This document shows, piece after piece, positions 9,497 to 18,785 of a stretch of DNA of 64,000 bases. The stretch comes from Massilia atriviolacea (GTDB taxonomy: Bacteria > Pseudomonadota > Gammaproteobacteria > Burkholderiales > Burkholderiaceae_D). Position 1 is the first letter of the stretch. Each line of letters begins with the position of its first letter. Under the pieces are notes generated by a model. It worked only from the letters and a program-made list of their open reading frames with translations, was not told the DNA's origin and ran no database searches. The translations under genes were made by a program, and so were the position numbers. The stretch is taken from positions 1 through 64,000 of the forward strand of contig NZ_RXLQ01000018.1 in the NCBI RefSeq assembly GCF_003953935.1. The letters run 5' to 3'.

Positions 9497-10000
9497 ATGA
9501 GAAAAGTACATCCCGAATTTGCCTACCAGTCGCGTGAACTCGGCGGCCAGATCGACGGCATTTTGGGCGACCCGCCGAACCGCAAGAACTACGACATGAT
9601 GGTCGGCGCCCTGGTCGGCGAATACGCTTCCGGCGGCGGCATCGAAGACGTCAACATGATGAGTTTCGCGCTGGTCGATCACATCACCTTCAGCAATCCC
9701 AAGGGCTTGCTGGTGGAAGCGGGCGACTACGAAGGCGGCAGCCCCGAAAAAGTATTCGCCATGGCCGCCTGCGAAGGCGAGGCCGAAGCCATGTACAGCG
9801 CCATGACCGACAACCATCCGGAACTGGCGCGCCAGGCCATCATCACCGCCTTCCTGTTCAAGCACCCGCGCCTGTGGGACGAGGACGACGAGTCGCTCGA
9901 ACAGCTCTCGCGCGACGATGACGGCGACGACGGCTACGACGACGAAGAAGACGGCGTCAGCGACGACTTCGCCCAGATGTTCGATAAGGAAGGAGATTGA
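9497..10000 (+). CDS. Hypothetical protein with acidic C-terminus
   Basis: A 167-residue soluble protein, first of three tightly linked genes. ATG 9497 (MRKVHPEFAYQ) has an AACAGGA ribosome site; an upstream in-frame ATG at 9464 lacks one. The body is mixed alpha/beta (GILGDPPNRKNYDMMVGALV, FALVDHITFSNP, helical AAC/AEAMYSAM segment) and the tail is a run of Asp and Glu (about residues 130-167). No known domain is recognised. Its stop lies 2 bp before the start of the next gene, so the two are translationally linked. Confidence 0.75.
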   Translation: MRKVHPEFAYQSRELGGQIDGILGDPPNRKNYDMMVGALVGEYASGGGIEDVNMMSFALVDHITFSNPKGLLVEAGDYEGGSPEKVFAMAACEGEAEAMYSAMTDNHPELARQAIITAFLFKHPRLWDEDDESLEQLSRDDDGDDGYDDEEDGVSDDFAQMFDKEGD

Positions 10001-10002
10001 GC

Positions 10003-10782
10003 ATGAGCGACAACAGCAATCTGCCCGCGCTGTCGAAACAGATCAGCGAACTGGTACTGGCCGGTTCGCTGTCGCATGCCGAGCAGGCGTTTTCCGAAGC
10101 GGTCGAGCAGCACGGCGACCTGGCCGTGGTCGAGGTGCTGTCCACCCTCGCGCCGCAGGTCACGGCGCTGCACTTGTCCGGTTTCGACGGCGGCAAGACC
10201 TCGCTCGCGACCCTGCTGGTGCCGCCCAAGGCCTGGGCCGACAGCCTGGCGTTTTTCGCCGCCACCTGGTCGGACGACATGATCGAAGACGACCCTGAGC
10301 GCGTCGCCGAGACCCTGTTCGCGCATGTGCACGGGATCGTCTTTTCGACCGACGACGCCGAACGCCGCGCCGAACTGCTGGTGGAGGCCTCGGCCACCGA
10401 TCACGGCGCGACCGTGTTCGCCATCCTGTTCTCGATGGCGCCGAAAGAGATGCTGGAACTGGCCGGCGAAGTGCTGGCCAAGGGCCCCTACATCACCAGC
10501 CAGACCTCGTCCGACAGCGACGTCGCGCCGCTGGCGATCGAACTGGCCAAGGCCAGCGAAGATGGCTGGGACCGCGCCCTGTTCGAACTGTTTCCGGACT
10601 TTCGCCACAGCGGCGACCTGGCCGACGCCGAGTACAACGACGACCCGGACGAAGAACAGCAATTCCTCACGCGCAGCACCAAGGAACTGCTGTACCGCTT
10701 GCGCAAGCAGGTGCCGTCCTCGCGCAGCAATGTGCCCAAGCGCGGCGCGCGCAAAAGCATCGGCACGGGAATCTTCTCGTGA
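10003..10782 (+). CDS. Hypothetical protein, middle gene of a three-gene operon
   Basis: A 259-residue protein starting at ATG 10003 (MSDNSNLPAL) with a strong AAGGAAGGAG site 8 bp upstream. It appears all-helical, with leucine-rich segments (ISELVLAGSLSHAEQAF, VVEVLSTLAPQVTAL) like an armadillo/HEAT-like or adaptor fold. A patch of Asp/Glu sits near 205-220 and the C-terminus is basic (KRGARKSIG). No signal peptide, membrane helix or catalytic motif is visible. It overlaps the next gene by 4 bp (GTGA). Unknown function. Confidence 0.75.
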   Translation: MSDNSNLPALSKQISELVLAGSLSHAEQAFSEAVEQHGDLAVVEVLSTLAPQVTALHLSGFDGGKTSLATLLVPPKAWADSLAFFAATWSDDMIEDDPERVAETLFAHVHGIVFSTDDAERRAELLVEASATDHGATVFAILFSMAPKEMLELAGEVLAKGPYITSQTSSDSDVAPLAIELAKASEDGWDRALFELFPDFRHSGDLADAEYNDDPDEEQQFLTRSTKELLYRLRKQVPSSRSNVPKRGARKSIGTGIFS

Positions 10783-11672
10783 CGGAGGCGGCGCAGGACA
10801 TGTTGCCCGCCATCGTCGTCGAACGCCTGCCGCGGCTGGTGCGGGCGATCCGCTGCCTGTCCGCGCGCGCGATCGGCGACGAATCGGTGATCCTGGCCGA
10901 CGAACTGGCCGGCATCACCGCCATGGTGGCCGAAAAATTCACCAACGAGCGCACCGCCGAAGGCATCCAGAAAGCCATGCTGCTGACGGTGGGCTGCGTG
11001 TCGCTGGGGCTCGACCATGAGCTCAGGCACGAGAGCGACGACGAGGCGCTCGACTTGCTGATCGGGGAAGGCGCGGAGCATGCGTTCCAGACCGGCTTCC
11101 GGCTGGTGCGCGACCTGTCGGCCCTGCCCGAGGATGCGCTGGTGGGCGAGTACGACCAGGATCCGGTGTATGCGCAGCGGCGCCTGCGCGATCTGTTCGT
11201 CGACCTGTGCAGCGCCGATCCGCACCAGAACTGGGCCGGCTACGACAAGTTCGAGATCCAGTACAGGCAGCGCAAGGCGGTGCAGGCGATCGTGCGCGCG
11301 GCCGGCTGGCTGCGCCGCCATCACTACGCGGGGCCGATCAACGATGCCGACCTCAATGCCGAAGGCGTGATCGCGGTGGCGATCATTTTCGCCATCGAGG
11401 GAGGCGGGCGGATCGTGGCGCGCACCGGGCAGGCCGATTTCGAGCGCCTGGTCAAGTCGGTGCGCAAGAACAAGCCCGATTACGAAGAGGGCTGGGCGGC
11501 GCTGATGAAGCAGGTGCCGGCGCAGCACCAGCCGGTGATCGCGGAGCGGATCGCGTCCTACCGCGACAGCTGCACCGTGATCCAGAAAATCCGCACGCGC
11601 ACGGCGATGAAGACCTTGTTCGCCGAGTTCGAAAATTATGCGGGCTCGGAATTGGACGCGGATTACGGTTGA
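10779..11672 (+). CDS. Hypothetical protein, last gene of a three-gene operon
   Basis: A 297-residue helical protein. The GTG at 10779 overlaps the preceding stop (GTGA); an in-frame ATG at 10800 is an alternative. Conserved-looking segments include DPHQNWAGYDKFEIQYRQRKAV and GWAALMKQVPAQHQP. No membrane segment, signal peptide or known catalytic motif is seen. Coupling by overlaps suggests that the 9497, 10003 and 10779 products work together, perhaps as a complex. Unknown function. Confidence 0.75.
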   Translation: MTEAAQDMLPAIVVERLPRLVRAIRCLSARAIGDESVILADELAGITAMVAEKFTNERTAEGIQKAMLLTVGCVSLGLDHELRHESDDEALDLLIGEGAEHAFQTGFRLVRDLSALPEDALVGEYDQDPVYAQRRLRDLFVDLCSADPHQNWAGYDKFEIQYRQRKAVQAIVRAAGWLRRHHYAGPINDADLNAEGVIAVAIIFAIEGGGRIVARTGQADFERLVKSVRKNKPDYEEGWAALMKQVPAQHQPVIAERIASYRDSCTVIQKIRTRTAMKTLFAEFENYAGSELDADYG

Positions 11673-11690
11673 TGGCGCCGGGCGGGCGGC

Positions 11691-12581
11691 TCACAGAGCC
11701 GCCTCACTCGCCAGCGCCAGAAACGCCTGCACCAGCGGCGCATGCTCGCCCTTCCTCTGCGCCAGCAGCAAGGTGGTGGTCGCCGCCGCGTCGAGCAGCG
11801 GGCGATAGCACACCCCGTCCATCCTGATCCGCTCGAACGACCCTGGCAGCACCGACACCCCGCAGCCCGCCGCCACCAGTCCGATGATGGTCGACGCTTC
11901 GCCCGCCGTCTGCTCCACCCTCGGCACGAAGCCCGCATCCCGGCACAACCTGAAGATCTGCGGATAAATCCCCGTCCCCGCGCTGTGCGGATACATCACG
12001 AAGGGCAGATCGGCCATCTCGGCGATGCCGATCGCCTTCTTGCGCGCCAGCGCCAGGCCGGTCGGCAGCACCGCCACCAGCGGGTCTTCGCGCAGCGCCG
12101 TCAGGCCGATATTGTCGGGCAGCGCATCCTCGGGCGGACGCACGAAGCCCAGGTCGAGTTCGCGCCGCGCCAGCTTCTCGAGCTGCGGCACGGTGGCCAT
12201 TTCGTGCAGGGTCAGGGTCACCGCCGGATACTGCTGGCGATAGCGGTTGATCACGTTCGCAAACAGGGGCGTGAGCGGAGTCGAAAACGTGAAGCCGATG
12301 CGCAGTTCGCCCGCCTCGCCGCGCTCGGCCCGGCGCGCGGTGGCGGTGGCCTGCTCCGACAGCGCCACGATGCGGCGCGCATCCTCCAGGAACAATCTGC
12401 CGGCTTCGGTCAGCCTCACCCAGCGCTTGCTGCGCTCGAACAGCCGCGCGCCGACGTCCGCTTCGAGCATCTGGATCGCATGGCTCAGCGGCGGCTGGCC
12501 GATGTGCAGCCGCTCGGCGGCGCGCGTGAAATGCAGTTCCTCGGCGACGGCGATGAAGTAGCGGAGCTGGCGAAATTCCAT
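11691..12581 (-). CDS. LysR-family transcriptional regulator
   Basis: A 296-residue LTTR. The N-terminal winged helix-turn-helix runs from 1 to 60: MEFRQLRYF, then FTRAAERLHIGQPPLSHAIQ, then LFERSKRWVRLTEAG. A periplasmic-binding-protein-like effector domain follows from about 90. It is divergent from an MFS transporter across a 105-bp AT-rich intergenic region, the usual arrangement in which the regulator controls its neighbour and itself. The close match of the effector domain to BenM/CatM-type LTTRs suggests an aromatic or small-acid effector, which is inference. Confidence 0.92.
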   Translation of the reverse strand: MEFRQLRYFIAVAEELHFTRAAERLHIGQPPLSHAIQMLEADVGARLFERSKRWVRLTEAGRLFLEDARRIVALSEQATATARRAERGEAGELRIGFTFSTPLTPLFANVINRYRQQYPAVTLTLHEMATVPQLEKLARRELDLGFVRPPEDALPDNIGLTALREDPLVAVLPTGLALARKKAIGIAEMADLPFVMYPHSAGTGIYPQIFRLCRDAGFVPRVEQTAGEASTIIGLVAAGCGVSVLPGSFERIRMDGVCYRPLLDAAATTTLLLAQRKGEHAPLVQAFLALASEAAL

Positions 12582-12686
12582 GTCTGTAATCGATTCTAAG
12601 TATGAGAAACGACTTAAATATATATTGGACAGTATAAAAGCGCAAACCTAAGATGGCATCAAGTTATTCACTTCGGGTTGCCCATC

Positions 12687-13916
12687 ATGTCTTCCAGCGC
12701 CGTTACCGCCGGCTTTTCTTCCTCCTCTGCCGCTTTCAAGCGCATCAACCGCGCCATGCTGTGCGGCGGCTTTTCCGCTTTCGCGCTGCTGTACTGCGTG
12801 CAGCCGCTCATGCCGCTGCTGGCGCACCAGTTTGCGCTCACGCCGGCCCAAAGCAGCTGGTCGCTGTCGATCGCCACCCTGGCGCTGGCGGTGTCGCTGG
12901 TGATCAGCGGCGCCGTGTCGGACCGCATCGGCCGCAAGAAACTCATGACGGTCGCCCTGGTCGGCGCCGCCGTGTTCACGCTGCTCACCGCCGTCGCCCA
13001 GAACTATGCCCAGCTGCTGGTGCTGCGCGCCTTGCTCGGGTTTTCGATGGGCGGCATGCCGGCGGTGGCCATGGCCTACCTGAGCGAAGAAATCGAAGGG
13101 CCCTCGCTCGGGCTGTCGATGGGCCTCTACATCAGCGGCACGGCGCTGGGCGGCATGGCGGGGCGGGTGATCGCCTCGGTCGTCAGCGACCATTATTCGT
13201 GGCGCCTGGCGCTGGGCGCGATGGGCGCCGCCGGCCTGTACGCGGCCTGGGAGTTCGCGCGCAGCCTGCCGGAGTCGCACAACTTCAGGGGCGGCAAGCC
13301 GGGCCTGCGCGGCTTGCTCGACGGCGCCCGCATCCACCTGCGCGACGACGGCATGCCATGGCTGTTCGCGCTCGGCTTCCTGGTGATGGGCGTGTTCGTC
13401 AGCCTGTATAACTACATCGGCTACCGCATGCTGGCCGCGCCATTTCACATGAGCCAGAGCGCGGTGGGGGCGATGTCGGTGCTGTACCTGATCGGGATGT
13501 TCAGTTCCGTGTGGGCGGGCCGGCTGGCCGACCGCATCGGGCGGCGCAATGTGCTGTGGATGGTGACCGTCATCATGCTGGCCGGCCTGCTGCTGACCTT
13601 GTCGAGCCATCTGCTGCTGATTTTGGCGGGAATGAGCCTGTTCACCTTTGGATTCTTCGGCACCCATTCGGTCACCAGCAGCTGGGTGGGCCGGCGGGCG
13701 AGGGCGCCCCAGGCGCTGGCGTCGGCGATGTACCTGTTCTTCTACTATATCGGATCGAGCGTGATCGGCGCGGGGTCGGGGATGGTGTGGAGCGCGGCCG
13801 GCTGGAATGGCGTGGTGGGGATGCTGGCGCTGGCGCTCGGCCTGGCCCTGGCGATCGCCCTGCGCCTGCGCGGACTGGCGCCGATCGAGCCGGCCGGTTT
13901 GAAGGCCGCAGTGTAA
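12687..13916 (+). CDS. MFS transporter (YnfM-like 12-TM drug/metabolite permease)
   Basis: A 409-residue permease with twelve hydrophobic segments. The loop 2-3 motif is SDRIGRKKLM and the repeat in the second half is ADRIGRRNVL. Family features such as LYCVQPLMPLLAHQFALTPA place it with YnfM-type proteins of the DHA1 group. ATG 12687 (MSSSAVTAGF) is preferred over the TTG at 12678. It is divergent from the LysR regulator at 12581, so its substrate is likely related to that regulator's effector. The substrate cannot be read from sequence. Confidence 0.9.
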   Translation: MSSSAVTAGFSSSSAAFKRINRAMLCGGFSAFALLYCVQPLMPLLAHQFALTPAQSSWSLSIATLALAVSLVISGAVSDRIGRKKLMTVALVGAAVFTLLTAVAQNYAQLLVLRALLGFSMGGMPAVAMAYLSEEIEGPSLGLSMGLYISGTALGGMAGRVIASVVSDHYSWRLALGAMGAAGLYAAWEFARSLPESHNFRGGKPGLRGLLDGARIHLRDDGMPWLFALGFLVMGVFVSLYNYIGYRMLAAPFHMSQSAVGAMSVLYLIGMFSSVWAGRLADRIGRRNVLWMVTVIMLAGLLLTLSSHLLLILAGMSLFTFGFFGTHSVTSSWVGRRARAPQALASAMYLFFYYIGSSVIGAGSGMVWSAAGWNGVVGMLALALGLALAIALRLRGLAPIEPAGLKAAV

Positions 13917-13940
13917 GTACCCAACAGGCTCTCTCTTTCC

Positions 13941-14067
13941 CGATACCCGTCGTTCCCGCGAAGGCGGGAACCCAAGTTCGTGCCGCAGCTACGCGTTACC
14001 GAGCATCCTGGGTTCCCGTCTTCGCGAAAAGTCGGTTCCGGCAGTGCCGAAGACGACGAGGGTATCG
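13941..14067. repeat. REP/REPIN-like composite palindrome
   Basis: TTCCCGC-(GAAG)-GCGGGAA near 13953-13970 is one hairpin. A second inverted segment (TGGGTTCCCGTCTTCGCG) follows. The outer ends CGATACCCGTCGT and ACGACGAGGGTATCG are near-perfect reverse complements, so the whole element of about 130 bp forms a nested inverted repeat. It sits between two converging genes and may also act as a two-way terminator. Confidence 0.7.
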
Positions 14068-14070
14068 AAA

Positions 14071-15315
14071 CTAAATGGCGCCTTTTGCCCTGAGCGCCGC
14101 AATCTCTTCCTCGCTGCGCCCCAATACCTCGCGCAGCACTTCCTCGGTATGCTGTCCCAGCATCGGCGGCGGCAGGTCGGCCTGCGCCGGCGTGAGCGAC
14201 AATTTCATCGGACTGCGCACCAGCTTGACCTTGCCCGCCGCCGGATGATCCATCTCGATCGCCACGCCGCGCGCCTTGACCTGCTCGTTCTCGAACACTT
14301 CGCCGACATCGTTGATCGGCCCGCACGGCACGCCGACCGCTTCCAGCTTTGCGATCCAGTCGTCGCGCGTGCGCGTTTTGACCATCTGCGCCAGCAGCGG
14401 CACCAGCACATCGCGGTGCTGCACGCGCAGCGGATTGGTGGCAAAGCGCGGGTCGGTCAGCAAATCCTCGCGCTCGCCCGCTTCCACGAACTTGCGGTAC
14501 TGCCCATCGTTGCCGGTGGCGACGATGATATGCCCGTCCGCGCACGCGAACGTCTGGTACGGCACGATATTCGCATGCGCATTACCCCAGCGCCTGGGCG
14601 GCTTGCCGCTGTTAAGGTAGTTGCTGCCCACGTTGGCCAGCATCGCCACCTGCGTGTCGAGCAGCGCCATGTCGATGTACTGGCCCTGGCCCGTGCGGTC
14701 GCGGTGCGTGAGCGCGGCCAGCACCGCCACGGTGGCGTACATGCCGGTCATCAGGTCGGTCAGCGCCACGCCGGCCTTTTGCGGTCCGCCGCCGGGCAGG
14801 TCGTCGCGTTCGCCGGTCACCGACATCAGCCCGCCCATGCCCTGGATCAGGAAGTCGTAGCCGGCGCGGTGCGCATACGGTCCGTCCTGTCCGAAGCCGG
14901 TCACCGAGCAGTACACCAGGTCCGGCTTGATTTCCCTGAGGCTGTCGTAATCGAGGCCGTAGCGTTTCAGCTGGCCGACCTTGTAGTTTTCCAGCACCAC
15001 GTCGGCCTCGCGCGCCAGGTCGCGGATCAGCGCCTGGCCCTCGGGCGTGGCAATATCGACAGTGACCGAGCGCTTGCCCCGGTTGGCGGTCAGGAAGTAG
15101 GCCGCCTCGCTGGTGTTGTTGCCGTCGGCGTCGCGCGCGTACGGCGGTCCCCACGCGCGCGTGTCGTCGCCCACGCCGGGTCGTTCGATCTTGATCACAT
15201 CGGCGCCCAGATCGGCCAGGTTCTGGGAGCACCAGGGACCGGCCAGCACGCGCGACAGGTCGAGTACGCGGATGTGGCCGAGCGCTTTGGGCATGCCCGA
15301 AAATGCTTGTGTCAT
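14071..15315 (-). CDS. CaiB/BaiF family CoA transferase (type III)
   Basis: A 414-residue class III CoA-transferase, which moves CoA between a thioester and a carboxylic acid via an aspartyl intermediate. The family sequences are clear: HIRVLDLSRVLAGPW at 14-28, DLGADVIKIERP at 35-46, NRGKRSVTVD, and D187 in ALTDLMTGMYA as the likely catalytic aspartate. DMALLDTQVAMLAN follows. It is not linked to an acyl-CoA dehydrogenase or hydratase here, so the acid substrate is unknown. It faces the 15.5 kb operon divergently, and the intergenic region between them carries a GntR-type operator. Confidence 0.93.
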   Translation of the reverse strand: MTQAFSGMPKALGHIRVLDLSRVLAGPWCSQNLADLGADVIKIERPGVGDDTRAWGPPYARDADGNNTSEAAYFLTANRGKRSVTVDIATPEGQALIRDLAREADVVLENYKVGQLKRYGLDYDSLREIKPDLVYCSVTGFGQDGPYAHRAGYDFLIQGMGGLMSVTGERDDLPGGGPQKAGVALTDLMTGMYATVAVLAALTHRDRTGQGQYIDMALLDTQVAMLANVGSNYLNSGKPPRRWGNAHANIVPYQTFACADGHIIVATGNDGQYRKFVEAGEREDLLTDPRFATNPLRVQHRDVLVPLLAQMVKTRTRDDWIAKLEAVGVPCGPINDVGEVFENEQVKARGVAIEMDHPAAGKVKLVRSPMKLSLTPAQADLPPPMLGQHTEEVLREVLGRSEEEIAALRAKGAI

Positions 15316-15425
15316 TGTGTCTGCCTTGTTGCAAATCAGGCAGCAATTATATCGGCTCGCGCCGCTCTGCGGCCAAGCGCGGAACGCGGCCGGACCGCCC
15401 TGACCATTTTGTGCAGAAAAGTTAA

Positions 15426-15440
15426 ATTGGTCTGACCAAT
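15426..15440. promoter_or_regulatory. Perfect palindrome ATTGGTCTGACCAAT, FCD-type GntR operator candidate
   Basis: A 7-1-7 perfect palindrome between the divergent CoA transferase (14071-15315) and the galactarate-dehydratase operon. FadR/PdhR/LldR-type GntR regulators bind TGGT-N(2-3)-ACCA sites of this form. No FCD-GntR gene is present in the window. The same 15-mer recurs at 48023. Confidence 0.55.
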
Positions 15441-15554
15441 AACGCCAATTGGACTAGCCGATTTGAAAGTTTGCTGGCATACTTATCAAAACCGACCGCA
15501 ATGGCGCCCGCAATTCCCGGGCTCATGCGGGTACGGGCAGACAAGGCACCCAAC

Positions 15555-17105
15555 ATGACGACACCGGAAAAAATCCCGCTCCACATCCGCATGCACGCGG
15601 ACGACAACGTGGCCATCGTGGTCAACGATGGCGGCTTGCCGGCCGGGACGGTGTTTCCCGATGGGCTGGTGCTGGTCGACGCCGTGCCGCAGGGGCACAA
15701 GGTGGCCCTGGCCGATTTCGCCGAGGGCGACCCGGTGACCCGCTACAACGTGACGATCGGCTTCGCCGCCCGCGCGCTGTCGAAGGGCAGCTGGATTTCG
15801 GAAGCGGTGCTGCGCATGCCGGCCGCGCGCGAACTCGAAGGCTTGCCGATCGCCACCCGCGCCGCACCCGTCCTGGCGCCGCTCGAAGGCTACACCTTCC
15901 AGGGCTTTCGCAATGCCGACGGGTCGGTCGGCACGCGCAACATCCTGGCCATTACCACCACCGTGCAATGCGTTTCCGGCGTGGTCGAACACGCGGTCAG
16001 GCGCATCAAGAGCGAACTGCTGCCGCGCTACCCGAACGTGGACGATGTGGTGGGGCTGGAGCACACCTACGGCTGCGGCGTGGCGATCGACGCGCCGGGC
16101 GCCGAGATCCCGATCCGCACGCTGCGCAATATCAGCCAGAACCCGAATTTCGGCGGCCAGGCGATGGTGGTCAGCCTGGGCTGCGAAAAACTGCAGCCGG
16201 CGCGCCTGTTCCCGAAAGGCTCGATCCCGATCCTCTCCGGCGCCGACCCGGCGCACGTGTGCCTGCAGGACGACGGCCACGTGGGCTTCCAGTCGATGAT
16301 CGATTCGATCATGCGCACCGCCGAAGTCCAGCTCCAGGCGCTCAATGCGCGCCGGCGCGAAACCTGCCCGGCGTCCGACCTGGTGGTGGGCGTGCAGTGC
16401 GGCGGCAGCGATGCGTTTTCGGGCGTGACCGCCAATCCGGCAGTGGGCTACGCGACCGACCTGCTGGTGCGCGCCGGCGCCACCGTGATGTTCTCGGAAG
16501 TGACGGAAGTGCGCGACGGGATCGACCAGCTGACCTCGCGCGCCGCCAACGCGGACGTGGCCGAGGCCATGATCCGCGAAATGGCATGGTACGATGCCTA
16601 TCTGACGCGCGGCGGCGTCGACCGCAGCGCCAACACCACGCCGGGCAACAAGAAGGGCGGGCTGTCGAACATCGTCGAAAAGGCGATGGGATCGATCGTC
16701 AAGTCGGGATCGTCCGCGATCACGGGCGTCCTCTCGCCCGGCGAAAAACTCAAACAGAAAGGGCTGATCTACGCAGCCACCCCCGCCAGCGATTTCATTT
16801 GCGGCACCTTGCAGCTGGCGGCGGGAATGAACATCCACGTGTTTACCACGGGGCGCGGCACGCCGTACGGCCTGGCCGAATGCCCGGTCATCAAGGTCGC
16901 CACGCGCAACGACCTGGCGCGCCGCTGGCACGACCTGATGGACGTGAACGCGGGCCGCATCGCCAGCGGCGAAGCGAGCATCGAAGACGTCGGCTGGGAG
17001 TTGTTCAAGCTGATGCTCGATGTGGCCAGCGGCAGCAAGACCTGGGCCGAACACTGGAAGCTGCATAATGCCCTGACCCTTTTCAATCCTGCACCGGTGA
17101 CCTGA
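15555..17105 (+). CDS. garD: Galactarate dehydratase (UxaA/GarD family)
   Basis: A UxaA-family dehydratase of 516 residues from ATG 15555 ([10 protein letters not shown]). An in-frame TTG at 15471 would add 28 residues of no family match. The N-terminal SAF-like domain (about 8-90) with [14 protein letters not shown] precedes the catalytic body: [27 protein letters not shown] and [11 protein letters not shown] carry the conserved Cys, Gly and His segments of the iron-dependent enzyme. Length is nearer to GarD (523) than to altronate dehydratase UxaA (495). The adjacent uronate dehydrogenase, which makes aldaric-acid lactones, supports galactarate or glucarate as substrate. It ends 2 bp before udh and belongs to the same operon. 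Confidence 0.8.
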   Translation: MTTPEKIPLHIRMHADDNVAIVVNDGGLPAGTVFPDGLVLVDAVPQGHKVALADFAEGDPVTRYNVTIGFAARALSKGSWISEAVLRMPAARELEGLPIATRAAPVLAPLEGYTFQGFRNADGSVGTRNILAITTTVQCVSGVVEHAVRRIKSELLPRYPNVDDVVGLEHTYGCGVAIDAPGAEIPIRTLRNISQNPNFGGQAMVVSLGCEKLQPARLFPKGSIPILSGADPAHVCLQDDGHVGFQSMIDSIMRTAEVQLQALNARRRETCPASDLVVGVQCGGSDAFSGVTANPAVGYATDLLVRAGATVMFSEVTEVRDGIDQLTSRAANADVAEAMIREMAWYDAYLTRGGVDRSANTTPGNKKGGLSNIVEKAMGSIVKSGSSAITGVLSPGEKLKQKGLIYAATPASDFICGTLQLAAGMNIHVFTTGRGTPYGLAECPVIKVATRNDLARRWHDLMDVNAGRIASGEASIEDVGWELFKLMLDVASGSKTWAEHWKLHNALTLFNPAPVT

Positions 17106-17107
17106 TT

Positions 17108-17914
17108 ATGAGCAAACCCTTCAAACGCATCTTGCTGACCGGCGCCGCCGGCGGCCTCGGACGCCAGCTGCGCGACCGCATCAAACCCTGGGCCGACATC
17201 GTGCGCCTGTCCGACCTGGCCGACGTCGGCCCGGCCGGCGAAGGCGAAGAAGTCGTGCAGTGCGACCTGGCCGACAAGGCCGCCGTGCTCGCGCTGATGG
17301 AAGGCGTGGACGCGGTACTGCACTTCGGCGGCATTTCGACCGAAGCGCCGTTCGACGCGATCATGCAGGCCAATATCCTCGGCGTGGCCAACCTGTACGA
17401 AGCGATCCACAAGTGCGGCGTCAAGCGCGTGGTCTTCGCCAGCTCGAACCACACGATGGGCTTCTACAAGACCACCGACCTGGTCGACGCCGAGATGCCG
17501 CCGCGTCCCGACGGCATGTACGGCATCAGCAAGGTGTTCGGCGAGTCGATGTCGCGCTACTACTACGACCGCTTCGGCATCGAGACCGTGTGCCTGCGCA
17601 TCGGTTCCTGCTTCCCCAAGCCGGGCAATGCGCGCATGATGACCACCTACCTGAGCCTGGACGACCTGGTCGAAGCACTGCGCTGCTCGCTGTTCGCGGC
17701 GCGCACGGGCCACACCATCGCCTTCGGCGTGTCCGACAACAAGGCGAAATGGTGGGACGACCGCCACTCGCGCCACCTCGGTTTCGTGGCCAGGGACAGT
17801 TCGACCCAGTTCGGCGACATGTTCCCCTTCACCGGTGAATACGCGCCGGACGACGACATCACCATCACCTACCAGGGTGGCGGCTTCTTGCTGACCGGGC
17901 CGCAATATAACTAA
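17108..17914 (+). CDS. udh: Uronate dehydrogenase
   Basis: A 268-residue extended SDR that oxidises glucuronate or galacturonate to the aldaro-lactone with NAD. The dinucleotide motif TGAAGGLG is at 11-18. The active-site residues Y138 and K142 (YGISK) match the spacing known for Agrobacterium uronate dehydrogenase. SSNHTMGFYKTTD and RIGSCFPKPGN are family-diagnostic, as is the WWDDRHS segment. It begins 2 bp after garD, so product and next-step enzyme are made from one mRNA. An open reading frame for a mutarotase-like protein starts right after the stop. Confidence 0.93.
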   Translation: MSKPFKRILLTGAAGGLGRQLRDRIKPWADIVRLSDLADVGPAGEGEEVVQCDLADKAAVLALMEGVDAVLHFGGISTEAPFDAIMQANILGVANLYEAIHKCGVKRVVFASSNHTMGFYKTTDLVDAEMPPRPDGMYGISKVFGESMSRYYYDRFGIETVCLRIGSCFPKPGNARMMTTYLSLDDLVEALRCSLFAARTGHTIAFGVSDNKAKWWDDRHSRHLGFVARDSSTQFGDMFPFTGEYAPDDDITITYQGGGFLLTGPQYN

Positions 17915-17915
17915 G

Positions 17916-18785
17916 CTGGCATCGCTGGTCCTGCGCAACGCGCAGCTGTCCGCCGAGATCCTTCCGGGATTCGGCGGCGCCTTGTCGCGCCTGGACTGGA
18001 TCGGCGGCGCTGCGCCGGTGCCGGTGCTGCGCCCGTACGCCGGGGGCGAGGCCGCGCCGCGCCCGAACCAGCTGGCCTGCTTTCCGCTGCTGCCGTGGTC
18101 GAACCGCATGGCCGGCGGCTTTTCGCATGGCGGCCAGCGCTACGACATCGCACCGAACCGCGAAGGCGATCCCTTCCCGATCCACGGCGAGGGCTGGCAG
18201 CGGCCGTGGACCGTGGCGTTCCAGTCGGCCAGCCAGGCGCTGCTGATGCTCGAGCGCCGCGACGGCGTGCCGTTTTCCTACCGCGCCTCGCTGGAGTATG
18301 CCTTGCGCGGCAATACGCTGGTGGTGACGCTGGAAGCGACCAACACCGGCGCGCTGGCGCTGCCGTTCGGCCTGGGCCTGCATCCGTGGATGCCGCGCGC
18401 TCCCGGCACGACCTTGCAGGCGGCCGCGCGCGAGGTGTGGATGGCCGGCGCGGACAAGCTGCCCGCGCATGCACAGGCGATTCCGGAAGCGTGGTCGTTC
18501 GAACGCGCAAGGGCGCTGCCCGATGGCCCGATCGATAATATCTTCGAAGGCTGGGATGGCAAGGCGCGCATCCGCTGGCCTGAGAATGGCCTGAACCTGG
18601 AGATCGCGGCCGATGGCGCTTACTACATCGTGTATGCGCCGGCCGGCGGGGATTTTTTCTGTTTCGAGCCGGTCGATCACCTGATCAATGCGCACAATAT
18701 GGCCGGCGGACCGGCAAGGCATGGCTTGACCGTGCTGGCGCCGGGCCAGCGGCTGCGCCGCACGTTCAGTTTTGCGGTGACTTAG
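17916..18785 (+). CDS. Aldose 1-epimerase (mutarotase-like) family protein with no standard start codon
   Basis: A beta-sandwich aldose 1-epimerase-like protein. The body is clear: FPLLPWSNRMAGG, a conserved IHGEGWQRPW (catalytic-region His), LGLHPWMPR and YIVYAPAGGDFFCFEP. Family N-termini align with LASLVLRNAQLSAE, which lies upstream of the first ATG/GTG/TTG start, a TTG at 17982. Between the in-frame stop at 17892 and 17982 only CTG codons (17916, 17925, 17931) are available. I take CTG 17916, one base after the udh stop, giving about 289 residues. A base error is also possible. It may interconvert anomers of uronic acids or lactones in the pathway. The last bases overlap the speD stop. 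Confidence 0.75.
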   Translation: MASLVLRNAQLSAEILPGFGGALSRLDWIGGAAPVPVLRPYAGGEAAPRPNQLACFPLLPWSNRMAGGFSHGGQRYDIAPNREGDPFPIHGEGWQRPWTVAFQSASQALLMLERRDGVPFSYRASLEYALRGNTLVVTLEATNTGALALPFGLGLHPWMPRAPGTTLQAAAREVWMAGADKLPAHAQAIPEAWSFERARALPDGPIDNIFEGWDGKARIRWPENGLNLEIAADGAYYIVYAPAGGDFFCFEPVDHLINAHNMAGGPARHGLTVLAPGQRLRRTFSFAVT

